DNA from: an uncultured Lachnospiraceae bacterium
GTDB lineage: Bacteria; Bacillota; Clostridia; Lachnospirales; Lachnospiraceae
Direction: 5' to 3'
Assembly: GCA_902782995.1 (NCBI GenBank)
Contig: CACZPJ010000104.1
Coordinates: 1 to 36,720 of the forward strand
Length of the DNA: 36,720 bases
Below, piece after piece: positions 19,875 to 27,059 of this stretch. A program made the position numbers and the translations under genes. The stretch's first letter is position 1. Every line of letters starts with the position of its first letter. The notes beneath the pieces are model-generated. The model had not been told where the DNA came from, ran no database searches, and worked only from the letters and a program-made list of their open reading frames with translations.

Positions 19875-20564
19875 TTACATATCCTCATTTTCATTATCAT
19901 TTTGGTACTTATGTAAACGCAGCTTCAGTTTATTTCTATGAATCAGTTTTCCAACGATCTTCGAGATACGCGCAATCCCGGAATGCGTCTGGTATCCATC
20001 CCCAAGTCCATACCAGATACGTGCACTCAGCTTGCCCTTGTTTTCAATCAGAAATGCTTCCTGCATCGGGGATGGCAGAATAGAAAAGATAACATCCGGA
20101 GAAACACTGTTGATCTCGTTCACTACACTCTCATTGTCTCCTGCCTTTTCCTCTAACGCACATCTTCCACCGATCTGTAGTCTCTCATACTCTTCGTCAA
20201 GATAATCCGACAGCTCATCTACCTCCGCTGTTGTCTCTCCTAAGAGAAATACATGCTTATGATTGCGGATGATCCGTTTTAAAAACTCACGGAAAAAATC
20301 ATGTTCTACCGTCTCACGGATACGCTGCGTGGAATTCACTCCCGCTGCAATTAAGATATCCTTCTCTCCGATCACCGCAAGATCTAACAGATCGATGCAC
20401 TCCCGCACGGTCTCATCCTCTCCGGCAAGGTCAAGCATCTTCATGTTGATCGTCTCGATTGTATTCATTACGGTATTATTCAGATAGATCTCTACCTGCA
20501 TGATTGCTTCACGCGCAGTATAATTGTCAATCTGCATACCACATATATCCAGCTTTTTAACCAT
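19875..20564 (-). CDS. WecG/TagA/CpsF family protein, divergent
   Basis: A 229-residue protein of the WecG/TagA/CpsF glycosyltransferase family, which adds N-acetylmannosamine or similar sugars to lipid-linked carriers in teichoic acid and capsule synthesis. The family frame is visible: NTIETINMKMLDLA, HVFLLGETTAEV, SPDVIFSILPSPMQEAFL (matching the family PDIL-VG-G-PKQE block) and a basic C-terminus. Where active members have an Asp-Gly pair after the first strand, this one reads DLAVIGEKDILIAAG, so the catalytic aspartate seems lost. It may have a changed substrate or no enzyme activity. It starts a two-gene operon with YitT, behind a strong promoter. Confidence 0.72.
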   Translation of the reverse strand: MVKKLDICGMQIDNYTAREAIMQVEIYLNNTVMNTIETINMKMLDLAGEDETVRECIDLLDLAVIGEKDILIAAGVNSTQRIRETVEHDFFREFLKRIIRNHKHVFLLGETTAEVDELSDYLDEEYERLQIGGRCALEEKAGDNESVVNEINSVSPDVIFSILPSPMQEAFLIENKGKLSARIWYGLGDGYQTHSGIARISKIVGKLIHRNKLKLRLHKYQNDNENEDM

Positions 20565-20609
20565 ATTTACACCATCTATTCTGTTTCGTTCCTCATTTTT
20601 TATGCATGT

Positions 20610-20638
20610 AGTATAGCAAATGCCATTTCTTTTTTCAA
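20610..20638 (-). promoter_or_regulatory. Promoter of the TagA-like/YitT operon
   Basis: TTGAAA (20638-20633) and TATACT (20615-20610) on the minus strand, 17 bases apart, with an extended TG before the -10. The leader would be about 40 bases. Confidence 0.7.
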
Positions 20639-20699
20639 CTCTTACGTCTATATTTTCTGTTTCACGCCCACTTCTTCTAATTCACATGCAAAATATTCC

Positions 20700-21060
20700 C
20701 TTTTTCGAAATTTACTGACATTTTACGTCATTTTTTGATTGTTTTTCACATTTGAAATGTCAATACTTTTCCGGTTCTTTTTTCCCATGGCTGCAACTTT
20801 ATTATATGTTCACAAAACGTTTGTTTGCATTTTTTGCCATAAGAACCGATATTTTCCCCTTTTTTTTCGTGGATAACGTGGATAACTTCGTGTATAACTC
20901 AATTTTTTCGATATTTCCACAATTTTTGATGTGGATAACTTTTTTGTCGTTTTTCAGATTTTTGTGGAAGTATTTCGACAACTTACATTCTTTTGTGCAC
21001 TTTGTACATTCCGTTTTTTTGCTTTGTCATTCCGGCTTATCTTACAGGATCATCTTTCCT
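20700..21060. other. AT-rich intergenic region with DnaA-box cluster
   Basis: The 580-base gap 20565-21145 has no gene. At 20868-20876 and 20877-20885 CGTGGATAA occurs twice in direct tandem; CGTGTATAA follows at 20889-20897; a reversed, two-mismatch site ATTTCCACA is at 20913-20921; a perfect TGTGGATAA is at 20930-20938. The DnaA box is TTATCCACA, complement TGTGGATAA. Long T tracts surround the sites, and dyads (ACATTTGAAATGT at 20748-20760) lie nearby. This is the pattern of replication-origin or DnaA-titration DNA, but dnaA and dnaN are not here and the flanking genes run the same way on both sides. Confidence 0.6.
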
Positions 21061-21089
21061 GCAAAATGAATCGCTTCCTTCATTTTGCA
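21060..21089. repeat. Perfect 11-base inverted repeat
   Basis: TGCAAAATGAA at 21060-21070 is exactly complementary to 21079-21089, with an 8-base loop. It lies just beyond the terminator of the NlpC/P60 gene. It has no T run, so it is more likely a protein site or RNA-end stem than a terminator. Confidence 0.5.
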
Positions 21090-21100
21090 TGTAATGGATC

Positions 21101-21134
21101 AAAAAAAGACACGACCTGAACTGGTCGTGTCTTT
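21101..21134 (-). terminator. Intrinsic terminator of the NlpC/P60 gene
   Basis: A perfect 12-base-pair stem (AAAGACACGACC at 21105-21116 with 21123-21134) and a 6-base loop, followed on the minus strand by seven T residues. It begins 11 bases after the gene's stop codon. Confidence 0.9.
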
Positions 21135-21145
21135 GTATGTACTTC

Positions 21146-22414
21146 TTAGAAAATACGTCTTACTGCTACGATTGGCTTGTAGTTTGCACTGGAGTACTTG
21201 ATTCCAGACTCCGGTGTGCTGGCATGTACGATCGTACCGCCGCCTACATAGATTCCAACATGTCCGCTGTAACATACGATGTCACCCGGCTGCATTGCAT
21301 CTGCGCTTACGCCATAACCAACACCCTGTAAAGCACCGGATGAATGTGGTAAGGATACACCAAATGCTGCATATACAGACATTACGAATCCGGAACAGTC
21401 TGTTCCGTTTGTAAGACTTGATCCACCATAGACATATGGGTTACCGATAAACTGGGATGCATAGCCTGCTACAGAGCTTCCGCCGCTTCCGGATGGTGCT
21501 GCGTAGCTTGCACCAGATGATGCAGATGAGGACTGCTGTTTTGCTGCCTGTGCTGCCTTTTCCTCGGCTTCCTTCTGTGCGGCTGCTGCCTGTGCTGCCT
21601 GTCTCTCTGCTTCTTCCTTCGCAAGTCTTGCTTCTTCTTCTGCCTTTGACTCAGCCTGGACATATACGGTTGAAAGTGTTACATAGTCTGTAGAAACATA
21701 TCCATCGCCTTCTTCAATTGCAACCTTTACCCAGCCCGGTGTGGACTCATCGGTAACGGTTAACTCGTCCTCGATCGGAACACTTCCTAAGATCTTAGAC
21801 TCTGTAGACGGTTCGGTTCTTACATGTAAGGTAGTTGTGGTAACTGTTGCAACCCTGCGGCTGACAGAACGGGCAAGTTCTTCGTTATCACGGACTACAT
21901 ACTCGCTCTTTACATATCCGGTAACCGTTCCGGATGTGATCTGATACCAGTCTCCCTCAGTTGCTAAGACGGTAGCTGCTGAATTATTGTAAAGCTTACC
22001 AAGCACTTCACTTTCCTGATTCGCTTCGCTTCGGATATTCACGTAATTATCAACCTGTGCGATCGCGATGTTCGCATATTCGCTTTCCGGTTCACCCTGA
22101 TCTGCTGCTGCGGATGCGGCTTCATCCTGAGGTACTTCCGCTTCTGCCTCCTGATCTGCTGCTTCCTGAACAACCGGCGTATCATTTGCCGTAAGCTTTG
22201 CTGACTGCTCACTCTGTGTCAGGTACTTTGAGAAACTAAGTGAAACACCGGATACCAGTCCAACCGATCCCCCATCGATGGCTGTCGCCTGTGAAACACC
22301 TGCAACCGGTGCTGCATACGGAACCATTAAAGTTCCCGGCACTACTGCTGTTCCTGCAAGTACAACTGCGCTTGCGATACTGCATGCTGTTACTCTTAAA
22401 CCCTTTCGATACAT
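21146..22414 (-). CDS. Secreted SH3b-NlpC/P60 peptidoglycan hydrolase
   Basis: A 422-residue secreted endopeptidase that probably cuts within the stem peptide of peptidoglycan. A signal peptide covers about residues 1-34, followed by an acidic, Ala/Gln-rich stretch. Two SH3b wall-binding domains lie at about 115-175 (VNIRSEANQESEVLGKL) and 186-248 (LHVRTEPSTESKILGSV). A Glu/Ala/Lys-rich helix and Ser/Gly linker (252-312) precede the NlpC/P60 domain (315-422) with Cys340 (TDCSGF), His385 (GHVGIY) and His397 (VHAS), the complete catalytic set. It has a perfect consensus promoter and its own terminator, so it is probably strongly expressed as a single gene. Confidence 0.95.
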   Translation of the reverse strand: MYRKGLRVTACSIASAVVLAGTAVVPGTLMVPYAAPVAGVSQATAIDGGSVGLVSGVSLSFSKYLTQSEQSAKLTANDTPVVQEAADQEAEAEVPQDEAASAAADQGEPESEYANIAIAQVDNYVNIRSEANQESEVLGKLYNNSAATVLATEGDWYQITSGTVTGYVKSEYVVRDNEELARSVSRRVATVTTTTLHVRTEPSTESKILGSVPIEDELTVTDESTPGWVKVAIEEGDGYVSTDYVTLSTVYVQAESKAEEEARLAKEEAERQAAQAAAAQKEAEEKAAQAAKQQSSSASSGASYAAPSGSGGSSVAGYASQFIGNPYVYGGSSLTNGTDCSGFVMSVYAAFGVSLPHSSGALQGVGYGVSADAMQPGDIVCYSGHVGIYVGGGTIVHASTPESGIKYSSANYKPIVAVRRIF

Positions 22415-22495
22415 ATTTCCTCCATTGTTCCTTTATCTATTTTTCTACGTTGCTTTACTCATTTATTACAAATTTGTTACATTTATTACATGGTA

Positions 22496-22524
22496 ATTAT
22501 AGCGTGCGACCCTGCACCTGTCAA
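22496..22524 (-). promoter_or_regulatory. Perfect consensus promoter of the NlpC/P60 gene
   Basis: TTGACA (22524-22519) and TATAAT (22501-22496) on the minus strand with a 17-base spacer: no mismatch to sigma-A consensus. The roughly 75-base leader contains GTAATAAATG twice. The promoter begins four bases after the trxB stop. Confidence 0.88.
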
Positions 22525-22528
22525 CCCC

Positions 22529-23488
22529 TTACCTTAACGTTCTGTTTAAGTAATCTTCCACGGATGCCACTGCATTCGCACCATCGGCTGCTGCCGTAAC
22601 CACCTGGCGCAGCTTTTTCGTCCGCAGATCGCCTGCTGCAAAGATACCTGCCGCACTCGTCCTGCCATCTTCTCCTGCGATCACATAGCCGGCGTCATCT
22701 AAATCCACAAGCTGTCCGATCATCGATGTGTTCGGCTGCATTCCTACTGCAAGAAAGACGCCCGATACCGCAATCTGCATCCGCTTATCCATCTTCTTAT
22801 TATAAGCCGTAATCTCTTCTACCTGCATCTTCCCATGGATCTCTTCTATCACAGTATCATACAAAATCTCTATATTATCTGTCGCTCTGACCCGTTCCTG
22901 TAAGACCTTAGCTCCACGGAAAGCATCTCTCCTATGGATCAGATACACCTTCTTACAGCCTCTTGCCAAAAACAATGCATCCTCTAATGCAACATCACCG
23001 CCGCCTACTACGGCAACCTCTCTGTCACGGAAGAATGCACCATCACAGGTCGCACAGTATGAAACACCCATGCCCCGCAGTCTGTCCTCTCCCGGAACTC
23101 CTATCTTCCGGTAAGATGCACCCATTGCAAGAATGATGGTCTTCGTAACGATACTGCCTGTGCCTGTCTTTACCTGATAGCCTTCCTTATAAGGAAGAAT
23201 CCCGGATACTTCACCGGTAGAAAATACAGCACCAAGCTTGTCCGCATGCTGTCTGAACTTCTGTCCCAGTTCAAAACCACCCACATCCGGTATTCCCGGA
23301 TAATTATCTACATCGGTCGTATTTAAGATCTGCCCGCCGCTCATTGGCTGCTTTTCCAAAACGAGTGTTTCTAATCGCGCCCGTCTTGCATAGATTGCTG
23401 CCGACAGACCTGCCGGTCCGCTTCCAACGATGACAACATCCCAGATTTTATCCTTTTCCTGTGTATTCAAACGCATTGTCTCCTTCAT
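22529..23488 (-). CDS. trxB: Thioredoxin reductase
   Basis: A 319-residue FAD/NADPH flavoenzyme that reduces thioredoxin. The FAD-binding GSGPAG is at 22-27, the redox pair Cys145/Cys148 in CATCDG, the NADPH-binding GGGDVALEDA follows, and the C-terminal FAD motif AAGDLRTKKLRQV is present. I take ATG 23488: GGAG lies seven bases before it, and the longer frame to 23509 only adds a basic stretch. No thioredoxin gene is adjacent, so the pairing is not certain; relatives also serve other small redox proteins. There is no terminator between it and the NlpC/P60 promoter. Confidence 0.95.
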   Translation of the reverse strand: MKETMRLNTQEKDKIWDVVIVGSGPAGLSAAIYARRARLETLVLEKQPMSGGQILNTTDVDNYPGIPDVGGFELGQKFRQHADKLGAVFSTGEVSGILPYKEGYQVKTGTGSIVTKTIILAMGASYRKIGVPGEDRLRGMGVSYCATCDGAFFRDREVAVVGGGDVALEDALFLARGCKKVYLIHRRDAFRGAKVLQERVRATDNIEILYDTVIEEIHGKMQVEEITAYNKKMDKRMQIAVSGVFLAVGMQPNTSMIGQLVDLDDAGYVIAGEDGRTSAAGIFAAGDLRTKKLRQVVTAAADGANAVASVEDYLNRTLR

Positions 23489-23633
23489 TGATCTTCTCCT
23501 TTGCGCCATACTTTTCTATAGTATACCAAGAATGTGAATATTTTATGAATAGAAGAGATTTTCTTTGCCTTTTTTGTCAAAACATGGCATACTAAAAATA
23601 GGAAAGTCATAAACGCAAAGGAGGTTCGGACAA

Positions 23634-23828
23634 ATGGATATTACGTCTATCACTTCCACTGCATTAAGTTCCTTAAGCAGTGCAACAGATTCTACCAGCC
23701 AGGCAATCGGACTCGCCATGTTAAGCAAACAGCTTGATGTTACCGATGCAATGAGCGCATCGATGATCAAGGCAATGGAGAATTCGGTGAACCCTGCAAT
23801 CGGTGGTAACATCGACTTATATGTTTAG
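23634..23828 (+). CDS. YjfB family putative motility protein
   Basis: A 64-residue protein with the YjfB pattern: MDITSI at the N-terminus, a Ser/Thr/Ala-rich helix, AIGLAMLSKQLDVTDAM and a final NPAIGGNIDLYV. The family is called putative motility protein because members are coregulated with flagellar genes in some bacilli; its biochemical role is unknown. AAAGGAGG lies about ten bases before the ATG. It stands alone on the plus strand between trxB and ridA, has a long terminator, and no other motility gene is in the window. I could not find a clear sigma-D promoter. Confidence 0.85.
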   Translation: MDITSITSTALSSLSSATDSTSQAIGLAMLSKQLDVTDAMSASMIKAMENSVNPAIGGNIDLYV

Positions 23829-23837
23829 ACAGATCAC

Positions 23838-23888
23838 AAAATAAGAAACGCCAGATCCGGCAGATACCGGTCTGGCGTTTCTTATTTT
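23838..23888. terminator. Bidirectional terminator between yjfB and ridA
   Basis: A stem of about 22 base pairs with one bulge (23838-23860 with 23867-23888) and a 6-base loop, A-rich on one side and T-rich on the other. It can stop transcripts of yjfB from the left and ridA from the right. Confidence 0.9.
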
Positions 23889-23901
23889 ATTTTATGTCAT
23901 T

Positions 23902-24276
23902 CTATTTGTATGCGATCGCTTCGATCTCAAGCATAACGTCCTTTGGCAGACGTGCTACTTCTACGCAGCTTCTTGCCGGGAAGTCAGAAGTAAAGAATGT
24001 CTTATATACTTCATTGATCGCTCCAAAGTCATTCATCTCCTTGATGAATACGGTTGTCTTGATCACCTTATCCATGTCAGTGCCTGCTGCCTGAAGCAGA
24101 TTCGACAGATTGGTCAGTGCCTGCTTTGCCTGTGCCGCAGAGCCTTCCGGGATCTCACCTGTTGCCGGAACTACCGGAATAATACCGGATGTATATACCA
24201 TTCCATTGACTTCGATTGCCTGGGAATATGGTCCGATTGCTGCCGGTGCCTGATCTGTTGCAATTACTTTTTTCAT
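23902..24276 (-). CDS. ridA: RidA family enamine/imine deaminase
   Basis: A 124-residue protein of the standard RidA length. It hydrolyses reactive 2-aminoacrylate and related enamines made by pyridoxal-phosphate enzymes. Visible family features are AIGPYSQAIEVNGMVYTSG near the N-terminus, FTSDFPARSCVEVARLPKDVMLEIEAIA at the C-terminus with the substrate-binding arginine in PARS, and the ligand-site glutamate in EIEAIA. It has its own promoter and shares a bidirectional terminator, so it is probably a single-gene unit. Confidence 0.95.
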   Translation of the reverse strand: MKKVIATDQAPAAIGPYSQAIEVNGMVYTSGIIPVVPATGEIPEGSAAQAKQALTNLSNLLQAAGTDMDKVIKTTVFIKEMNDFGAINEVYKTFFTSDFPARSCVEVARLPKDVMLEIEAIAYK

Positions 24277-24357
24277 ATGCTGTATCCTCTTTTCTGCACA
24301 TCCTCATTCCGATATGATCTGTATCCGATGTGCCAGATGACAGATCTGATTGCGATT

Positions 24358-24386
24358 AGTATAATCTTTTCCTGATTCTTATGCAA
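24358..24386 (-). promoter_or_regulatory. Promoter of ridA
   Basis: TTGCAT (24386-24381) and TATACT (24363-24358) on the minus strand, 17 bases apart. A leader of about 75 bases follows, with an AGATCTG repeat that might form a weak stem. Confidence 0.6.
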
Positions 24387-24391
24387 CCCTC

Positions 24392-25231
24392 TTATCGGAT
24401 GATCCGGATACTTTTTTCACCGATCTCGATCTTACGTTCCTTATAAAGTCTTCCAACCGCACGCTTAAAGGCTGCTTTTGACAATCCGGTTTCACGTTTG
24501 ATCACTTCCGGTGATGCCTTATCGTTAAACGGAAGGACGCCTGCGAATTCTTCGATCACAGACAGCACCTTTTTTGCATCATCATCCATCTGGATATATG
24601 CGCGCTCTCTTAAGGTCAGGTCTAACTTTCCGTCTTCCTTGACATTCGTTACCTTTGCGCTGATCACATCCCCGATATGAAGGAAGCTGTGATCCTCATG
24701 GCTTGGAATCAGTGCGGAGTACTTATCATCCACCGCAACAAATGCACCAAAGTTATCGCTGAACTCGTATACTCTTCCTTCCACGGTATCATCCCTCCGG
24801 TATGGTGAATTGGTTGCAAGCAGCTCGTAGATGCCCTTCATACTTGCGCATAATCTCCGGCTCTTATCAATATATAAGGTAACAAGGACTTCATCCCCGG
24901 CTGAAATTCTTGCCGTCATCTCTTTATATGGAAGAAAAAGATCCTTCTCTAAGCCCCAGTCCAAAAAGGCTCCGATCTTTCCCACCTCTAAGACCTTTAA
25001 CACTGCAAACTTACCGAGTGTCAGCTTTGGCTCAGTTAAGGTTGCGATCAGTCTGTCCTTCGAATCCTTATAGAGGAATACGCGAAGGTGGTCGCCCGGC
25101 CGGATACCTTCCGGCACCTGCTTTTTCGGAAGAAGCACTCTTGTCTCATCTTCCATCTGTTCTGCAAGATAGATTCCAAAATCCACTCTTTTTACAACTA
25201 CTAATTCCTGCCATTCTCCAAGACAAATCAT
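24392..25231 (-). CDS. S1 RNA-binding protein, CvfB/YitL-like
   Basis: A 279-residue protein with S1-type OB folds at about residues 5-65 and 72-135, a well-formed S1 domain at 147-210 (DDTVEGRVYEFSDNFGAFVAV, GKLDLTLRER), and a C-terminal winged-helix domain (about 222-279: DKASPEVIKRETGLSKAAFKRAVGRLYKERKI). This is the CvfB architecture, an RNA-binding protein linked to virulence-gene control in Staphylococcus aureus; a general post-transcriptional role is likely. AAGGAAG precedes the ATG, which overlaps the thioesterase stop by four bases (ATGA), so the two are coupled. Confidence 0.92.
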   Translation of the reverse strand: MICLGEWQELVVVKRVDFGIYLAEQMEDETRVLLPKKQVPEGIRPGDHLRVFLYKDSKDRLIATLTEPKLTLGKFAVLKVLEVGKIGAFLDWGLEKDLFLPYKEMTARISAGDEVLVTLYIDKSRRLCASMKGIYELLATNSPYRRDDTVEGRVYEFSDNFGAFVAVDDKYSALIPSHEDHSFLHIGDVISAKVTNVKEDGKLDLTLRERAYIQMDDDAKKVLSVIEEFAGVLPFNDKASPEVIKRETGLSKAAFKRAVGRLYKERKIEIGEKSIRIIR

Positions 25232-25953
25232 ACGTTTTCTTCCTTTCTTCGAAATTCGACCACTGCAAACGGCTTTTTCTTCTCATCTGACAGCACAACC
25301 GTAACCAGTGTCTGATCCTCACTGATATGCACCGATGGATAGATCACATCTCCTAATACGGCAGACTTGCGGTATTCCGCGCGCATCTGATCAAAGTCAA
25401 AGTCCTCCGGCAGATAGACCGCAGCCAGTTCCACATATTTTTCATTGTTGACATGATGATTCGTATCGATCATTGATGCATGTACCGCAAACGGCTCCAT
25501 TTCCACAGCTTCCTTCGGAAGTGCAATCTTACGCGGTGCATACTCCATCGGATAGCGTTCCTCCGGCTGAAAAGCTGCTGCGATCTCCGGCGTGATCTTC
25601 GTCGGTCTGCCACTCTTTAAGTCCATATATGCCCATACGGAGTTCGCATATGCAAGGACTTCTCCTGCATCGTTTGTCATCGTAAAATTACGGTATCCGT
25701 AAAAACCGCCAAAATCATATGCCCAGGTACTCACTTTTACATGGTCTCCCATATGCGGCTTTTCCTTCCAGATCACCTGCCAGGAGATCAGCACCCATGC
25801 CACCTGATGCTCGCTTAAATATGCTCCGCCGATCTGTAACTCTTCCGACTGGAAGATACAACAGTCCTGAAAATAGTTCAAAAGTGCCGGAAATGTCATA
25901 TTCCACTCACTGTCTACCTCGCTATACCGTACACGGCTTTCAAAACTATACAT
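25228..25953 (-). CDS. Acyl-ACP thioesterase
   Basis: A 241-residue double-hotdog protein that releases free fatty acid from acyl carrier protein. The first hotdog (about 1-125) has RVRYSEVDSEWNMTFPALLNYFQD and WVLISWQVIW; the second (about 145-235) has the active-site region IDTNHHVNNEKYVELA, matching the Asn-His pattern of plant and clostridial FatA/FatB-type enzymes. I choose ATG 25953 because GGAGG lies five bases before it; the frame stays open to 26082, almost reaching the tRNA terminator, but has no ribosome site there. No fatty-acid synthesis gene is adjacent. Its coupling to an RNA-binding protein is odd and may reflect only operon packing. Confidence 0.92.
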   Translation of the reverse strand: MYSFESRVRYSEVDSEWNMTFPALLNYFQDCCIFQSEELQIGGAYLSEHQVAWVLISWQVIWKEKPHMGDHVKVSTWAYDFGGFYGYRNFTMTNDAGEVLAYANSVWAYMDLKSGRPTKITPEIAAAFQPEERYPMEYAPRKIALPKEAVEMEPFAVHASMIDTNHHVNNEKYVELAAVYLPEDFDFDQMRAEYRKSAVLGDVIYPSVHISEDQTLVTVVLSDEKKKPFAVVEFRRKEENV

Positions 25954-26037
25954 GTCGCCCTCCGTTCTGCTGTCTATGCACACTGTCTCTCTTATTGCAC
26001 TTTCTGTACCGGGAATGTTAACGGAATTTCCTATATT

Positions 26038-26064
26038 GAAAAAAGCACCACATACGTGGTGCTT
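26038..26064 (-). terminator. Terminator of tRNA-Gln
   Basis: AAGCACCAC at 26043-26051 pairs with 26056-26064 across a 4-base loop, followed on the minus strand by six T residues. It starts eight bases after the tRNA end. Confidence 0.9.
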
Positions 26065-26071
26065 AAGATAG

Positions 26072-26143
26072 CTGGCCCACAAGGATTCGAACCTTGAAAT
26101 GACGGAGTCAGAGTCCGTTGCCTTACCATTTGGCGATGGGCCA
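26072..26143 (-). tRNA. tRNA-Gln (anticodon CUG)
   Basis: A 72-base cloverleaf on the minus strand. Acceptor TGGCCCA pairs with TGGGCCA, followed by discriminator G; the D stem is GCC/GGC. The anticodon stem ACGGA/TCCGT encloses loop CTCTGAC, giving anticodon CTG for CAG codons. The T arm is CAAGG-TTCGAAT-CCTTG. CCA is not encoded and must be added after transcription. It is a lone tRNA with its own promoter and terminator. Confidence 0.96.
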
Positions 26144-26163
26144 TCAAGCTGTCAACAAAAATT

Positions 26164-26192
26164 ATTATACACAAGACCCTATATATCGTCAA
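26164..26192 (-). promoter_or_regulatory. Promoter of tRNA-Gln
   Basis: TTGACG (26192-26187) and TATAAT (26169-26164) on the minus strand with a 17-base spacer, about 20 bases before the mature tRNA end. Confidence 0.88.
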
Positions 26193-26210
26193 GCACTTTT
26201 TTCAATTTTT

Positions 26211-26876
26211 TTAAAAAATTTCTATTTTCTTGTCTATGAATGCATATTCCACCGGATCGCCCCAGTCCAGATGTGCCTGTCCATTTGTTACATCGATCAG
26301 CTTTTTTTCCAATTCCTGCTTCTGCACTACCGGAACCATCACCTTCATCTGTACCGCATCTGTATACAATGTATCCATCACCGGGATCTGCTCATTGCCA
26401 AACAGATACTGTAACTTCCCTATGCCGTTATAATCCGTATCGACCGTCAGAATCTGTCCCTGTCTCTTCTCTATGATTACGCACCGGGAAAGTCCCTCCT
26501 GTACACTTCTCTGGTAAGCACGCACCAGTCCGCCCGTTCCAAGCAAGGTTCCGCCAAAATATCTGGTCACCACAACCGCTGCATCATGGATGCCCTCACG
26601 CAGTAAAACATCTAACATTGGTCTGCCGGCAGTTCCGGATGGTTCTCCGTCATCCGAGCAGCGTGTCAGCTCCTGATTCCTTCCGATCACAAACGCACTG
26701 CAATTATGTCTGGCATCCCAGTACTTTTTCTTCATCTCCGCGATAAACGCCGTTGCTTCTTCTTCCGATGTGACCGGCCGGATCGTTGCAATAAATCTTG
26801 ACTTCTTCTCTTCGATCTCTCCCGTTCCTCCGGTATAGACCGTCCGATATCCCTTTTCTTCCATTCTATTCTTCAC
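26211..26876 (-). CDS. YigZ/IMPACT family protein
   Basis: A 221-residue protein of the YigZ (UPF0029/IMPACT) family. The N-terminal domain (about 12-125) has the diagnostic KSRFIA, DARHNCSAFVIG, SDDGEPSGTAGRPML and TRYFGGTLLGTGGLVRAY; the C-terminal domain (about 140-205) is the DUF1949-type ferredoxin-like fold. The eukaryotic relative binds the eIF2-kinase activator GCN1; the bacterial role is unknown and a translation or RNA-related job is only suspected. The start is uncertain between GTG 26876 and ATG 26864, neither with a strong ribosome site. It is transcribed away from the PBP gene. Confidence 0.92.
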   Translation of the reverse strand: MKNRMEEKGYRTVYTGGTGEIEEKKSRFIATIRPVTSEEEATAFIAEMKKKYWDARHNCSAFVIGRNQELTRCSDDGEPSGTAGRPMLDVLLREGIHDAAVVVTRYFGGTLLGTGGLVRAYQRSVQEGLSRCVIIEKRQGQILTVDTDYNGIGKLQYLFGNEQIPVMDTLYTDAVQMKVMVPVVQKQELEKKLIDVTNGQAHLDWGDPVEYAFIDKKIEIF

Positions 26877-26956
26877 ACTATTCCTATCTTCTGATTTAAG
26901 TGAATCTTAATTTTTCCTACATGGTTCTTTTATCTTTTCCACTTATGATACTTCTA

Positions 26957-26985
26957 ATATTAGCATGAGAATTGCTCTGGGGCAA
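26957..26985 (-). promoter_or_regulatory. Candidate promoter of the YigZ gene
   Basis: TTGCCC (26985-26980) and TAATAT (26962-26957) on the minus strand, 17 bases apart. It overlaps a small AATTGC/GCAATT hairpin (26970-26987). Confidence 0.4.
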
Positions 26986-26992
26986 TTTTTTC

Positions 26993-27021
26993 TTTATTAT
27001 AGAGTATCTTTTTGGTATAAT
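26993..27021 (+). promoter_or_regulatory. Extended -10 promoter of the class A PBP gene
   Basis: TGGTATAAT at 27013-27021 is a perfect -10 with an extended TG. The -35 (TTTATT at 26993-26998) is weak, as expected for an extended -10 promoter. An AAGGAGG ribosome site follows seven bases before ATG 27060. Confidence 0.65.
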
Positions 27022-27059
27022 GTGAAAATAATGTAAGTAATTCAATAAGGAGGCACATT

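Noticed and set aside
20565..21145. Chromosomal oriC
   Set aside because: DnaA boxes and AT-rich DNA fit, but dnaA, dnaN and rpmH are absent and genes on both sides run the same way. I keep only the claim of a DnaA-box cluster.
23543..23812. Minus-strand frame of 89 codons opposite yjfB
   Set aside because: It is antisense to a recognised gene with a good ribosome site and crosses its promoter region.
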